Below, in pieces: positions 1-8,344 of a stretch of 64,000 nucleotides of DNA (the first letter of the stretch is position 1; each line of letters begins with the position of its first letter). The position numbers were made by a program, and so were the translations under genes. The notes below the pieces were generated by a model, which saw only the letters and a list, made by a program, of their open reading frames with translations, ran no database searches and was not told the DNA's origin. Origin of the DNA: Mesonia algae (lineage in GTDB: Bacteria > Bacteroidota > Bacteroidia > Flavobacteriales > Flavobacteriaceae); the NCBI RefSeq assembly GCF_003253545.1, contig NZ_QKYV01000001.1:268574-332573 (forward strand), given 5' to 3'.

Positions 1-600
1 AACATACTTTCCATATTGGTAACACTAGAGACATCCCAATTATTCAACGGTTGATCAAAAGAAGTTGCTTGTTGGAACATACTTTCCATATCGGCAACAT
101 TAGAAGTATCCCAATTATTCAACGGTTGATCGAAAGAAGTTGCTTGTTGGAACATACTTTCCATATTGGTAACACTAGAGACATCCCATAAATTTAAGGG
201 CTGGTTAAAACTTGTAGTTCTTAAAAACATACTGTCCATATCGGTAACATTAGAAACATCCCAATTATCAACAGGTTGGTTAAAGTCTTCCGCAAGCCAA
301 AACATAAAACCCATATCTGTAACATTAGAAACATCCCAATTATTCAACGGTTGATTAAAAGAAGTTGCTTGTTGGAACATACTTTCCATATTGGTAACAC
401 TAGAGACATCCCAGTTGTTTAGAGGTTGATTATATTTAATCGCCCCATAAAACATTCTAGACATATTGGTAACACTTGAGAAATCCCAATCGTTTAGAGG
501 TTGATTATATTTAATTGCTCCATAAAACATTCTAGACATAGAGTGAACACTAGACACATCCCAATGATTAATGGACTGATTAAGACTTGTACAGCCCTCG
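1..600. repeat. 75-bp tandem repeats coding for BspA-like 25-residue units
   Basis: Eight consecutive 75-bp units begin near 1, 76, 151, 226, 301, 376, 451 and 526, each starting AACATA or AACATT on the plus strand. Units 1, 2 and 6 are very similar at DNA level; the others have drifted. The period is exactly 25 codons, so the frame is kept. A shorter related block lies at about 1219-1375. Such arrays can change copy number by slippage or recombination. Confidence 0.9.
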
Positions 601-1799
601 AACATTGAAGATATGCTAAGCACTTGACTTAAATCTGGAGCATCTGTAGCATTAATTTTCAGTTTTGAGCAATTTTTAAATGCATTATACATATCTGACC
701 ATTGTTGATTACCCCACTGCTCAACACTAAGTAAATTATCTTGTTCTCCAAAATCAATTCTCGGGTAATCCCCTGTAATTGTAATTATGTAGACTCCAGG
801 TGAAGAATATGCGTGTGAACAACTTGAAGTTTGGTTATTTAAAACAGTCCCGTCACCAAAATTTACAGTGTAATTATAATCAGTATTAGCAGACTGGGCG
901 TAAATATAGACATTGTTACCAACTAACCATTTTGTAACAAAGGCCCCAGGTGTCAATGCTTGTCCACAAACATCTTGATAATCATTGTAAAATGTCCAAC
1001 CTCTATTGTTAATTAAATTTGACCGGATTGTACCGTCGCAATAATACATTCCTTCCCCACTAAAAGATTTATTTATTAAATTCAAACTATAAAACTTATT
1101 TAATAGATTTTCGTAGTTTGTAGTATTCAAATTAGAATTATCTACCATGTTAGAAAAAAAAACATTTGTATTGAAACTCCAATTAGATAAATCTTGATTG
1201 AAGGAAGATGCTTCCAAAAACATAGCTTCCATATCAGTAACATTTGATACATCCCAATTATTCAAAGGTTGATTAAAAGATGTTGCTTCTTTAAACATTC
1301 CTTCCATATTAGTAATAGTTGATACATCCCAATTGTTAAGGGATTGATCGAAATTAGAACATTTTGCAAACATTTGAGTTAAATCGATTACTTGATTTAA
1401 ATTTGGTGCATCAGTTGCATTTATAACCAAATTTTCACAACCGTAAAATGCATAATTCATATTTTGCCATTGGATATCACCCCATTGTCCCACCGATTTT
1501 ATTTTTCTTTTATTCGCTTGATTGGAATAAAAGAAATATATCCTAGGAAAATTCCCAGTAATACTTACAGTATACGTCCCAGCAGTATTATACATATGAG
1601 TTGCATCTCCTGTTTGGTTGTTTAAAACGATTCCATCGCCAAAATCCACAGTATAGTTATAAGTTGATTCAGGATGTGTGGGAATAGTTATGCTTAAATC
1701 ACTTAGAGTAACCTCCCATGTCGTAATAAAGGGTTGGTTTTGGGCTTGGGTGCATAGCGTAGAAAATACAATAAGTAGAAATAAGTAAAGATTTTTCAT
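1..1799 (-). CDS. BspA-like (DUF285) repeat surface protein with PKD-like domains, 3' end outside window
   Basis: The frame is open from an ATG at 1799 to the window edge, about 599 codons, so the C-terminus is missing. It starts with a signal peptide (MKNLYLFLLIVFS, then CTQAQ). Two modules follow, each with a PKD-like segment (YNYTVDFGDG, then a GTYTVSITGNFPRI-type strand) and a run of 25-residue repeats of the form FNQPLNNWDVSNVTDMESMF, the BspA/DUF285 type of leucine-rich repeat. The first module has about three repeats and the second at least eight. Such proteins are secreted or surface-bound, and in Bacteroidota they often end in a type IX sorting domain, which cannot be checked here. 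It lies 58 bp downstream of the large outer-membrane protein gene on the same strand. Role in adhesion is inferred only from the family. Confidence 0.85.
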   Translation of the reverse strand, partial: MKNLYLFLLIVFSTLCTQAQNQPFITTWEVTLSDLSITIPTHPESTYNYTVDFGDGIVLNNQTGDATHMYNTAGTYTVSITGNFPRIYFFYSNQANKRKIKSVGQWGDIQWQNMNYAFYGCENLVINATDAPNLNQVIDLTQMFAKCSNFDQSLNNWDVSTITNMEGMFKEATSFNQPLNNWDVSNVTDMEAMFLEASSFNQDLSNWSFNTNVFFSNMVDNSNLNTTNYENLLNKFYSLNLINKSFSGEGMYYCDGTIRSNLINNRGWTFYNDYQDVCGQALTPGAFVTKWLVGNNVYIYAQSANTDYNYTVNFGDGTVLNNQTSSCSHAYSSPGVYIITITGDYPRIDFGEQDNLLSVEQWGNQQWSDMYNAFKNCSKLKINATDAPDLSQVLSISSMFEGCTSLNQSINHWDVSSVHSMSRMFYGAIKYNQPLNDWDFSSVTNMSRMFYGAIKYNQPLNNWDVSSVTNMESMFQQATSFNQPLNNWDVSNVTDMGFMFWLAEDFNQPVDNWDVSNVTDMDSMFLRTTSFNQPLNLWDVSSVTNMESMFQQATSFDQPLNNWDTSNVADMESMFQQATSFDQPLNNWDVSSVTNMESM

Positions 1800-1857
1800 A
1801 AGATAGTTGGTTTATGCTTAGCAATATAGCATTTTTATACTACCCGTTAAGAAAATC

Positions 1858-4800
1858 TTAAAAATACGCTCTTAGCTGTACGCTACCCGTATGTATGGCG
1901 TCTGCACTTTCACTTTTTCTTCCAAAATAGGAAAGATTGAGATCTAAATAATTGGTGAGTTTTCGCTGCGCTAAAAGTGTCCACGTAAAGTTTTTATTGG
2001 GCTGTAAACCTTGCAACATTTGGTAGGCTACGGGAGAAAAAGCACTTCCTGTAAATTCATTAAAAATGTAATTAAACTCTCCGCTAACCGCATATTTTTG
2101 AGCGTTGGCAAAATTAAATGAAGCGCCTAATTTTTGCTGTTGTAATTCCTCTTCATCGCCTAACCTGTTGGTTTGGGTGTTATATTGGTAAAATACATCA
2201 AAACGAGTGCTTCTAGAGAGTAAATAGGAAACCTTGGGGTTGGTGGTATAACTTAAAATATCATAATTTCGGTTGCCAAAATTCTCTGAGGCACTTACCG
2301 TAGTGGTGGTTTGGTTGTCAAAATTAAACAACCAGCTTTCTTGTACTTTATGGTTAAACTTTAACTGATGACTTTCAATGTCATTTTCTTGAAATCCGGT
2401 AGAAAGCAAGTTTTTTGCTCGGGTTGAGATATACGTGTAAGAAGTGGTATAACGCTGCTTTCCGCGATTAAAGAAAATGGTATTTCTAAAGTTGAGGTTT
2501 ACGGCTAATTCTTCTTCACCGCTATCGTTAAACGGATTCAGGTCAAAGTTATCTTCCTCTCGTTCTATCTTTCGGTCTACCAAATAAGACGTTTGGTTAT
2601 AAAAATGTTTTAAAAAGTTTTTAGTACTCGCATCATCACTCAGTTGCATAAAGTTAAGCGTCACAACTTGACTGAATTTATTCTGATGTGTTTTTAAGAA
2701 AATTTGATTGGGCAATAAGACTCGTACATATTTAGCCTGATCGGGAAAGGGTGAAATTTCAAACTCTTCTAATTCCTGTATGCCATTGTCGTTATAATCA
2801 TTCCACGTGTATTGTCCCTCCCCTGCGTTTACTTCCACGTAAGTGAATTCTTGTTGGGCTAAGGTTCCGCTATTGGTCTCATAGGCAGTATTGAGGCTTA
2901 TCAATTTATCAAATAAAAATTGATTGTACAACACCCGAGAGTTAAGCGATTGCTCATCTTCTACATTTTCTTCTTCATTGATCAACTTTCTATAATTTGC
3001 AAATACCGAAAGTTGCGTGTTTTCATTTTGTATGAGTTGCGATTTTAAATAGTAATTATTAGAATGGCTAACTCGCTGCAAATTATTGTTTCGCAAACTG
3101 TCATTTACTCGGTGACGATAACCGATTTCGGCATAAACTGCTGTACTATCTCCAACGCCAGTAAATACTTCGTAGCTATTAAACCTCTGACTTATTCCTG
3201 TTAAATTTTGGGTTGCTTTTTCTTGCTGCTGATTGTCTTCTAGATTAATTCGGGTTCCTGTCCAAACCTTTCCAAAATCATAAACCGCAAAAGCATTCAT
3301 CCGTAAAAATTCTGAAGTAAATGTGCTGCCATCGCTTTCTAAATAACTTCCGTGAAGTTGTGTTCTTAATTTTCCTAATTGGTGTTGTGAAGAAATAACA
3401 TGACGGGTTCCTGAGTAGTTTTCCGAGTAATCGAGGTGTTCAAACCGGTATTGGGAAACACCGTTCTTAAGCGTTCTAAAATTGATTCCCGATTGTATAT
3501 AATTTTGATTTCCTAACGGATTTATTAAATTCCAATCTCTATTAAATTCTACATTAAATAAACGCTCGATACTTTGAAATTCATCCTGCAAGTAATTAAT
3601 TCCAGCGAAAGCTTCTATTTGCGAAGAATCTTTTAATTGAACCACGCGTTGAGTAACTTCTACTCTTGCAGCAAAGCCATCATTGTTATTGTCATCTAGA
3701 TCTGAAAATAAATTCTCATCATTTTTGCTGGCGGCAAATTCAAAATCTACTTTTGTTTTTTCTGAAGGTTGATATTTTCCGTTCACCACACCTACTTGCA
3801 ATTTGGTGGGTGCAAAAAGCCGAATAATAGGCTCATAACTTCCCTGCGGAATTCCGTTTACCGGAGTTATATACTCATAGGTTCGCGTTATAGCACTCGC
3901 ATTGGTCAATACATAATCTCCTTGATTTTCGCCCACATTGCTAAAACGCACTTGAAATAATTCATCTTCAGGGTTGGTGGAATACACAAAGACCTCTTCG
4001 CCATTTATGGTTTCTTTCGTGTAGAGCACTTTGTTTTCATCAAAGGTATCGGCAACCGCACTAGGGGCTATCATTTGGTTAGGATCGTCTCCTGCATCTG
4101 CAAGAATTTGAGCTTGCTCTTCGTTGAGGTTTTGTTGTAAGGGTTGGTTTTTGATATCATTTTCTGAATATACAAATGCGCCAATTTCTAATTTTTCACT
4201 GGTATGTTTTCCTCCACCAGTAGCGACCACCCGAGAATAATTACGGTCTGAATATTGATATTCTACGGTAATTCGCATTTCGGAAGTAATAGGATAAGTG
4301 GCGTTAAAAATAATTTCCCCAGCATTATAATCTATCACATAATCTTCATTTTCTCCACGCTCAAGGCGGATTCCATTCACAAAAACCGATTCGCTGCCCG
4401 ATACGATCAAAACGAATAGCTCTCCGTTAGGTCCAGTTAATTTATACGGACCTTGATTTCCCTCTTGGCCTTCAAATTGATTTCTGGTAAACACACCGCG
4501 TACCAGTGCTCCAGCAGCAAAAATATCGGTGGAGTTCCCGTCAGGATTTAGAGTGGCTCCAAGTGAAAGTCCTTGTACTTTTTTGGTGTAAGAAGCAAAG
4601 TAAGAATCGGTCTGCACTAGATCTACATCTCCAGCTCTTATGTTCCAGTTTTTTCCGTAAAGTTCAATGAAAATTTGGTCAAATTCATTTAGGTTTTGCG
4701 AATAACCATTCTGCTGAATAGGAATATTTGAGTCTTGTAAAGAAGCACGAAGATTTACATTATCCGAAATTTTCCCCGTGATTTGTAAATCTAATTCAGA

Positions 4801-5271
4801 ATCTAAAACTGCATTTTGATTGGTACCAACGGTAATTCCTCTAGAAATACTTCCGCTCGTGGTTAATCCGTCAAACGGAACAAAAGAGCTTTGGTTTTTT
4901 TCTTCTCCCAATTGGTAAATTCGGTTCACCCGATTTTCATTTCCTACAATGATATTGGGATCAAATTGATAGTAACGTTTGGTGAAGAAATCGGGATATT
5001 TTCTATAGACTATTTTAATCGAATCGTTTTGTTTCCGTAAAGAATCATTAAGAACTAGGTAGCTTTTAGCAAAATCTACTTGGTAAGCTGTAGAATCGAG
5101 TAACTTTTCTTGTGAGTTGTAAACCTTAAACTTAAAAGGATTTATACTTACTGAATCGATAAGTATGGTATCGCTAACTACTATCTTCTTTTCGGAAAAA
5201 TCACCCTCATATACCTGTGCATTCACAGTTATGGCAAAGAGTAAAAAGAAAATAAATAGAAGTATGCGCAT
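1858..5271 (-). CDS. Large outer-membrane beta-barrel-like protein, not recognised
   Basis: The 1137-residue product has a clear signal peptide (MRILLFIFFLLFAITVNAQ) and then long alternating polar/hydrophobic strands rich in aromatic residues and asparagine, ending in VQLRAYF with the terminal phenylalanine typical of outer-membrane barrels. The first part (about residues 100-350) contains GSISRGITVGTNQNAVLDSE and GNWNIRAGDVDL-like strands. Two Asp/Asn-rich loops look like calcium-binding loops: DLDDNNNDGF near residue 525 and DYNDNGIQELEEFE near 825. I do not recognise a named family, and no TonB plug or OmpA domain is visible. The gene is divergent from exonuclease III (111 bp between starts) and upstream of the BspA-like gene. 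An outer-membrane location is inferred. Confidence 0.75.
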   Translation of the reverse strand: MRILLFIFFLLFAITVNAQVYEGDFSEKKIVVSDTILIDSVSINPFKFKVYNSQEKLLDSTAYQVDFAKSYLVLNDSLRKQNDSIKIVYRKYPDFFTKRYYQFDPNIIVGNENRVNRIYQLGEEKNQSSFVPFDGLTTSGSISRGITVGTNQNAVLDSELDLQITGKISDNVNLRASLQDSNIPIQQNGYSQNLNEFDQIFIELYGKNWNIRAGDVDLVQTDSYFASYTKKVQGLSLGATLNPDGNSTDIFAAGALVRGVFTRNQFEGQEGNQGPYKLTGPNGELFVLIVSGSESVFVNGIRLERGENEDYVIDYNAGEIIFNATYPITSEMRITVEYQYSDRNYSRVVATGGGKHTSEKLEIGAFVYSENDIKNQPLQQNLNEEQAQILADAGDDPNQMIAPSAVADTFDENKVLYTKETINGEEVFVYSTNPEDELFQVRFSNVGENQGDYVLTNASAITRTYEYITPVNGIPQGSYEPIIRLFAPTKLQVGVVNGKYQPSEKTKVDFEFAASKNDENLFSDLDDNNNDGFAARVEVTQRVVQLKDSSQIEAFAGINYLQDEFQSIERLFNVEFNRDWNLINPLGNQNYIQSGINFRTLKNGVSQYRFEHLDYSENYSGTRHVISSQHQLGKLRTQLHGSYLESDGSTFTSEFLRMNAFAVYDFGKVWTGTRINLEDNQQQEKATQNLTGISQRFNSYEVFTGVGDSTAVYAEIGYRHRVNDSLRNNNLQRVSHSNNYYLKSQLIQNENTQLSVFANYRKLINEEENVEDEQSLNSRVLYNQFLFDKLISLNTAYETNSGTLAQQEFTYVEVNAGEGQYTWNDYNDNGIQELEEFEISPFPDQAKYVRVLLPNQIFLKTHQNKFSQVVTLNFMQLSDDASTKNFLKHFYNQTSYLVDRKIEREEDNFDLNPFNDSGEEELAVNLNFRNTIFFNRGKQRYTTSYTYISTRAKNLLSTGFQENDIESHQLKFNHKVQESWLFNFDNQTTTTVSASENFGNRNYDILSYTTNPKVSYLLSRSTRFDVFYQYNTQTNRLGDEEELQQQKLGASFNFANAQKYAVSGEFNYIFNEFTGSAFSPVAYQMLQGLQPNKNFTWTLLAQRKLTNYLDLNLSYFGRKSESADAIHTGSVQLRAYF

Positions 5272-5359
5272 GTAAAGTAAAACTAATGCTTTTCATAAAT
5301 ATTTTATGAAATCTAAATCAATTTTTAAGAAACAAGTATTCTTAACGTTTACATTATTC

Positions 5360-5367
5360 TATTTTTG
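5360..5367 (+). promoter_or_regulatory. Candidate -7 element of the xth promoter
   Basis: TATTTTTG matches the Bacteroidota -7 consensus TAnnTTTG and lies 15 bp before the xth start codon. No convincing TTG at -33 is seen, so this rests on the -7 box alone. Confidence 0.4.
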
Positions 5368-5382
5368 TGAAAAAATAAGTTT

Positions 5383-6144
5383 ATGGTTATTGTTTCTTAC
5401 AATGTAAATGGCATTAGAGCCGCATTGAGAAAAGATTTACTTACTTGGTTAAGCCAAGTAAATGCCGATGTAGTTTGCTTACAAGAAATAAAAGCAAATC
5501 CAGATCAATTTGATGAAGAGGTTTTTCATGAAATTGGTTATAAGTATTGCTATTGGTATCCTGCACAAAAAAAAGGGTATAGCGGGGTGGCCATTTTAAG
5601 CAAAACTGAACCTAAGAATGTTGTTTATGGAACGGGAATTGATTATATGGATTTTGAAGGGAGATCAATAAGAGCAGATTTTGAAGATCTTTCGGTGATG
5701 AGTTTATACCTGCCTTCTGGGACTAATATAGACAGATTAGAGTTTAAATTGACCTTTATGGATGATTTTCAAGCCTATATAAATCAGATAAAAAAAGAGG
5801 TTCCTAATTTGGTGATTTCTGGAGATTATAACATTTGTCGCGAAGCTATCGACATTCACGATCCTGTACGTTTAAAGAATGTATCTGGATTTTTACCAGT
5901 AGAAAGAACGTGGTTAGGAAGCTTTTTATCACAAGGCTTTTTTGATTCTTTTAGGTATTTAAACCCAGATAGAGTGGAGTATTCTTGGTGGAGCTATCGT
6001 GCCAATGCTAGAGCAAATAACAAAGGTTGGCGTTTAGATTATCATTTAGTTAGTGCTCCATTACAAGAAAAAATAAAAAGAGCCGTTATCTTACCAGAGG
6101 CAAAACATAGCGATCATTGCCCTATTTTAGTAGAATTAAAATAA
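5383..6144 (+). CDS. xth: Exodeoxyribonuclease III
   Basis: Exonuclease III/AP endonuclease of the EEP fold, acting in base-excision repair by cutting at abasic sites and degrading 3' ends of double-stranded DNA. The 253-residue length is normal. Family motifs are present in order: SYNVNGIRAAL with the metal-site asparagine near residue 7, LQEIKA with the catalytic glutamate near 35, SGDYNIC (catalytic Asp/Asn) near 148, WRLDYHLVS, and SDHCPI at the C-terminus with the catalytic Asp-His pair. It is followed after 11 bp by the OmpA-like lipoprotein gene on the same strand, so the two may be co-transcribed. Confidence 0.95.
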   Translation: MVIVSYNVNGIRAALRKDLLTWLSQVNADVVCLQEIKANPDQFDEEVFHEIGYKYCYWYPAQKKGYSGVAILSKTEPKNVVYGTGIDYMDFEGRSIRADFEDLSVMSLYLPSGTNIDRLEFKLTFMDDFQAYINQIKKEVPNLVISGDYNICREAIDIHDPVRLKNVSGFLPVERTWLGSFLSQGFFDSFRYLNPDRVEYSWWSYRANARANNKGWRLDYHLVSAPLQEKIKRAVILPEAKHSDHCPILVELK

Positions 6145-6155
6145 TATTGAGTTTC

Positions 6156-7130
6156 ATGAATAAGAAAAATTTTATAATACCTGCTTTTATTTTAGCTTTC
6201 ATTGTTTCTTGTGTTCCAGCAAAAAAGTTCACAGACTTAGAAGAAAAATATGCTGAACTTGAAAATAGAAACAATACTTTAGAAAATCAATTAACTGATT
6301 GTCGAGAAGAAAAAACACAAACGCTTAAAGATTTAACAGATCTAAAAACTTCTAATGAGACTTTAGCGGAAGAAATTAAAAGCCTTGAAAAAAATCTAGA
6401 TGCTAAAAATAAAAACTTGCAGCAACTACAAAACAGCTATAATGCTTTAGAGTCTAATAGCTCTGCAGTATTGGCTGAAAACTCTAAGCGTAACCGTGAT
6501 CTTTTAAATCAGTTAGAAGAAAAAGAGAAAACTTTGACTAAGGAGCAGAAAAGACTAGAACAACTCAAAAAAGATCTTGATGGTCGCTCTAGACGAATAG
6601 ATGAACTCGAAGGACTTATAGCTGCAAAAGACGAGAAAATGCAAGCGTTAAAACAAAGTGTTTCTAATGCATTGACTAACTTTGAAGGTAAAGGTTTAAC
6701 CGTGGAGCAGAGAAACGGAAAAGTATATGTTTCTATGGAAAATAAACTTTTATTTAGTTCGGGAAGTTGGGCTGTAGGTAAGCAGGGACAACAAGCTGTA
6801 AAGCAGTTAGCAGCAGTTTTAGCCGAAAATAACGACATAAATGTATTGATAGAAGGTCATACAGATAATGTGCCTTATGGCGGAAATGGAGCTTTACAAA
6901 ACAATTGGGATCTTTCAACTAAAAGAGCTACTTCTATTGTCAACTTGTTACAACAAAATGGTAAAATTAACGCAGAGCGATTAACTGCAGCAGGCCGTGG
7001 GGAATATGCTCCTATTGCGAGTAATTCTAGTGCTGAAGGTAAAGCTAAAAACAGACGTATTGAGGTAATTCTTACACCTAAATACGATGAGCTTTCAAGA
7101 TTATTATCTGAAGAGAATCGAGATCGATAA
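6156..7130 (+). CDS. OmpA-family lipoprotein with coiled-coil stalk
   Basis: A peptidoglycan-binding outer-membrane lipoprotein of 324 residues. The start at 6156 (MNKKNFIIPAF) is chosen because it gives a clean lipoprotein signal with lipobox IVSC; an upstream ATG at 6117 would overlap xth and bury the signal. Residues about 25-175 are a charged heptad-rich coiled coil (ENRNNTLENQL and similar). Residues about 190-310 form an OmpA C-terminal domain with LLFSSGSWAV, EGHTDNVPYG, WDLSTKRA, AAGRGEYAP and KNRRIEV, the usual diaminopimelate-binding segments. It most likely tethers the outer membrane to peptidoglycan. A hairpin terminator follows directly. Confidence 0.92.
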   Translation: MNKKNFIIPAFILAFIVSCVPAKKFTDLEEKYAELENRNNTLENQLTDCREEKTQTLKDLTDLKTSNETLAEEIKSLEKNLDAKNKNLQQLQNSYNALESNSSAVLAENSKRNRDLLNQLEEKEKTLTKEQKRLEQLKKDLDGRSRRIDELEGLIAAKDEKMQALKQSVSNALTNFEGKGLTVEQRNGKVYVSMENKLLFSSGSWAVGKQGQQAVKQLAAVLAENNDINVLIEGHTDNVPYGGNGALQNNWDLSTKRATSIVNLLQQNGKINAERLTAAGRGEYAPIASNSSAEGKAKNRRIEVILTPKYDELSRLLSEENRDR

Positions 7131-7141
7131 AACTTAAAGAC

Positions 7142-7180
7142 ACTCCCTTTTCTATCCATATAGAAATGGGAGTTTTTTTT
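7142..7180 (+). terminator. Terminator between the OmpA lipoprotein and M23 peptidase genes
   Basis: ACTCCC pairs with GGGAGT, with an inner TTTCTAT/ATAGAAA stem, followed by eight T. It lies between convergent genes and ends the plus-strand pair. Confidence 0.8.
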
Positions 7181-7187
7181 ATAGTTT

Positions 7188-8309
7188 CTACTTTAATTTT
7201 TCTACTAGACTTTTATGTAAAAAAGCTACTTTTCCATAAGTCGTTTTAATGTGAAGCCAGTCGTAATGTTGTCCTAATAATTTAATAGTGTCATTTTGAA
7301 ATAGGTTCGCTATAATTTTATTAGAAGTACTAGGTCCACTTCTCAAATTTGCTCGAGCAGTTTTTATCACTAAGTAGTCTTCCTCAAAACTTTTTGAAAA
7401 ATCATCTTTTTGTATTGACTTGGTTTTATATACAAATGGCAAAGGGTCGATAGCTTTATTGCGATAAATCCCAAAATGTAGGTGAGGTACAGTTGTCCTT
7501 GCATTCCCCGAATTTCCTACCAAACCTAGGGTATCACCGACTTTAACTCTATCACCATTATTTACAAGTATGCTATCTAAATGAGCATAGTAAATAGAAT
7601 TGCCAAATAAACTTTCCTTTAGCCAAACCTGTTTTCCGCCAAGTCCTCTATTTCCAGTTCTGGTGATCCTACCATCAGTCACCGCTACAGTAGGAGTTCC
7701 GCGTGAAGCGAAAATATCAATCCCTTCGTGACTTCTTTTACCGCCATCTCTCGGATTTCCCCAAAAGCTTTGGATCGCTTTATTATCTTTTCCTGCTACA
7801 GGAAAGTAATAGGTAGGTGAAATATGTAGTTGAATAAAAAAATTGCTGCTAGAAGCTATTTCGGGCTGAATAATGATTTTATATTCTCCATTCTCTTTAG
7901 GAGTATAGATAATTGTATTTTCTTGAATATTATTACTCAGCACTTCTTCCCATAAAGTGTCGTTCTTTTTGAAAAAATTGATAAAAACTCTATCCTGCAA
8001 AGAATCTAAACTTACTTTTGCCGTGAACGAAATTCCCCTTTGTAGTGGAAAAGAATAAGTGTAAATTTTATTTTGAAAATATGAGAAAGCTCCTTTTTCA
8101 CTATAAGGTAAATTTACATCAATACTATCTAAAGTAGCGTTACTATAAGTAGATTGCCATTTGTCAATAACAGCTTTTCTATTTTTAAATTCTTTATGAT
8201 AAGTTTCTCTCGCTGTAGGTGAAGACAGTACTTCACTGATTTTTGTGCAAGAAATGAACCCCACAAAAATTAAAATAGTTACGCTTATAAGACTTAAAAA
8301 ATTTTTCAC
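7188..8309 (-). CDS. M23-family peptidase lipoprotein with C-terminal SH3 domain
   Basis: A predicted zinc metallopeptidase of the LytM/M23 type acting on cell-wall peptide crosslinks. The 373-residue product begins with a lipoprotein signal (lipobox GFISC near residue 21). The middle (about 20-175) is a beta-rich region of unknown role. The peptidase domain (about 180-295) has SHEGIDIFA, giving the zinc ligands His and Asp near 191-195, and HLHFGIY near 276, so the active site looks complete. Residues about 312-372 are an SH3b-like domain (ANLRSGPSTSNKI, then DWLHIKT). It is 35 bp downstream of the large adhesin gene on the same strand. Periplasmic, outer-membrane-anchored location is inferred from the lipobox. 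Confidence 0.92.
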   Translation of the reverse strand: MKNFLSLISVTILIFVGFISCTKISEVLSSPTARETYHKEFKNRKAVIDKWQSTYSNATLDSIDVNLPYSEKGAFSYFQNKIYTYSFPLQRGISFTAKVSLDSLQDRVFINFFKKNDTLWEEVLSNNIQENTIIYTPKENGEYKIIIQPEIASSSNFFIQLHISPTYYFPVAGKDNKAIQSFWGNPRDGGKRSHEGIDIFASRGTPTVAVTDGRITRTGNRGLGGKQVWLKESLFGNSIYYAHLDSILVNNGDRVKVGDTLGLVGNSGNARTTVPHLHFGIYRNKAIDPLPFVYKTKSIQKDDFSKSFEEDYLVIKTARANLRSGPSTSNKIIANLFQNDTIKLLGQHYDWLHIKTTYGKVAFLHKSLVEKLK

Positions 8310-8344
8310 TTGAAGTGAAAATGCATAAATCTTGCCATAAATTT

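Noticed and set aside
166-354. Plus-strand open frame of 62 codons across the repeats
   Set aside because: It is the antisense shadow of the BspA-like repeat array, whose minus-strand frame is open throughout with a signal peptide.
1-600. Regular repeats as a possible CRISPR array
   Set aside because: Unit length is 75 bp without unique spacers, the frame is coding, and there are no cas genes.
6117-6155. Upstream start for the OmpA lipoprotein
   Set aside because: It would overlap xth and place 13 residues before a perfect lipoprotein signal.
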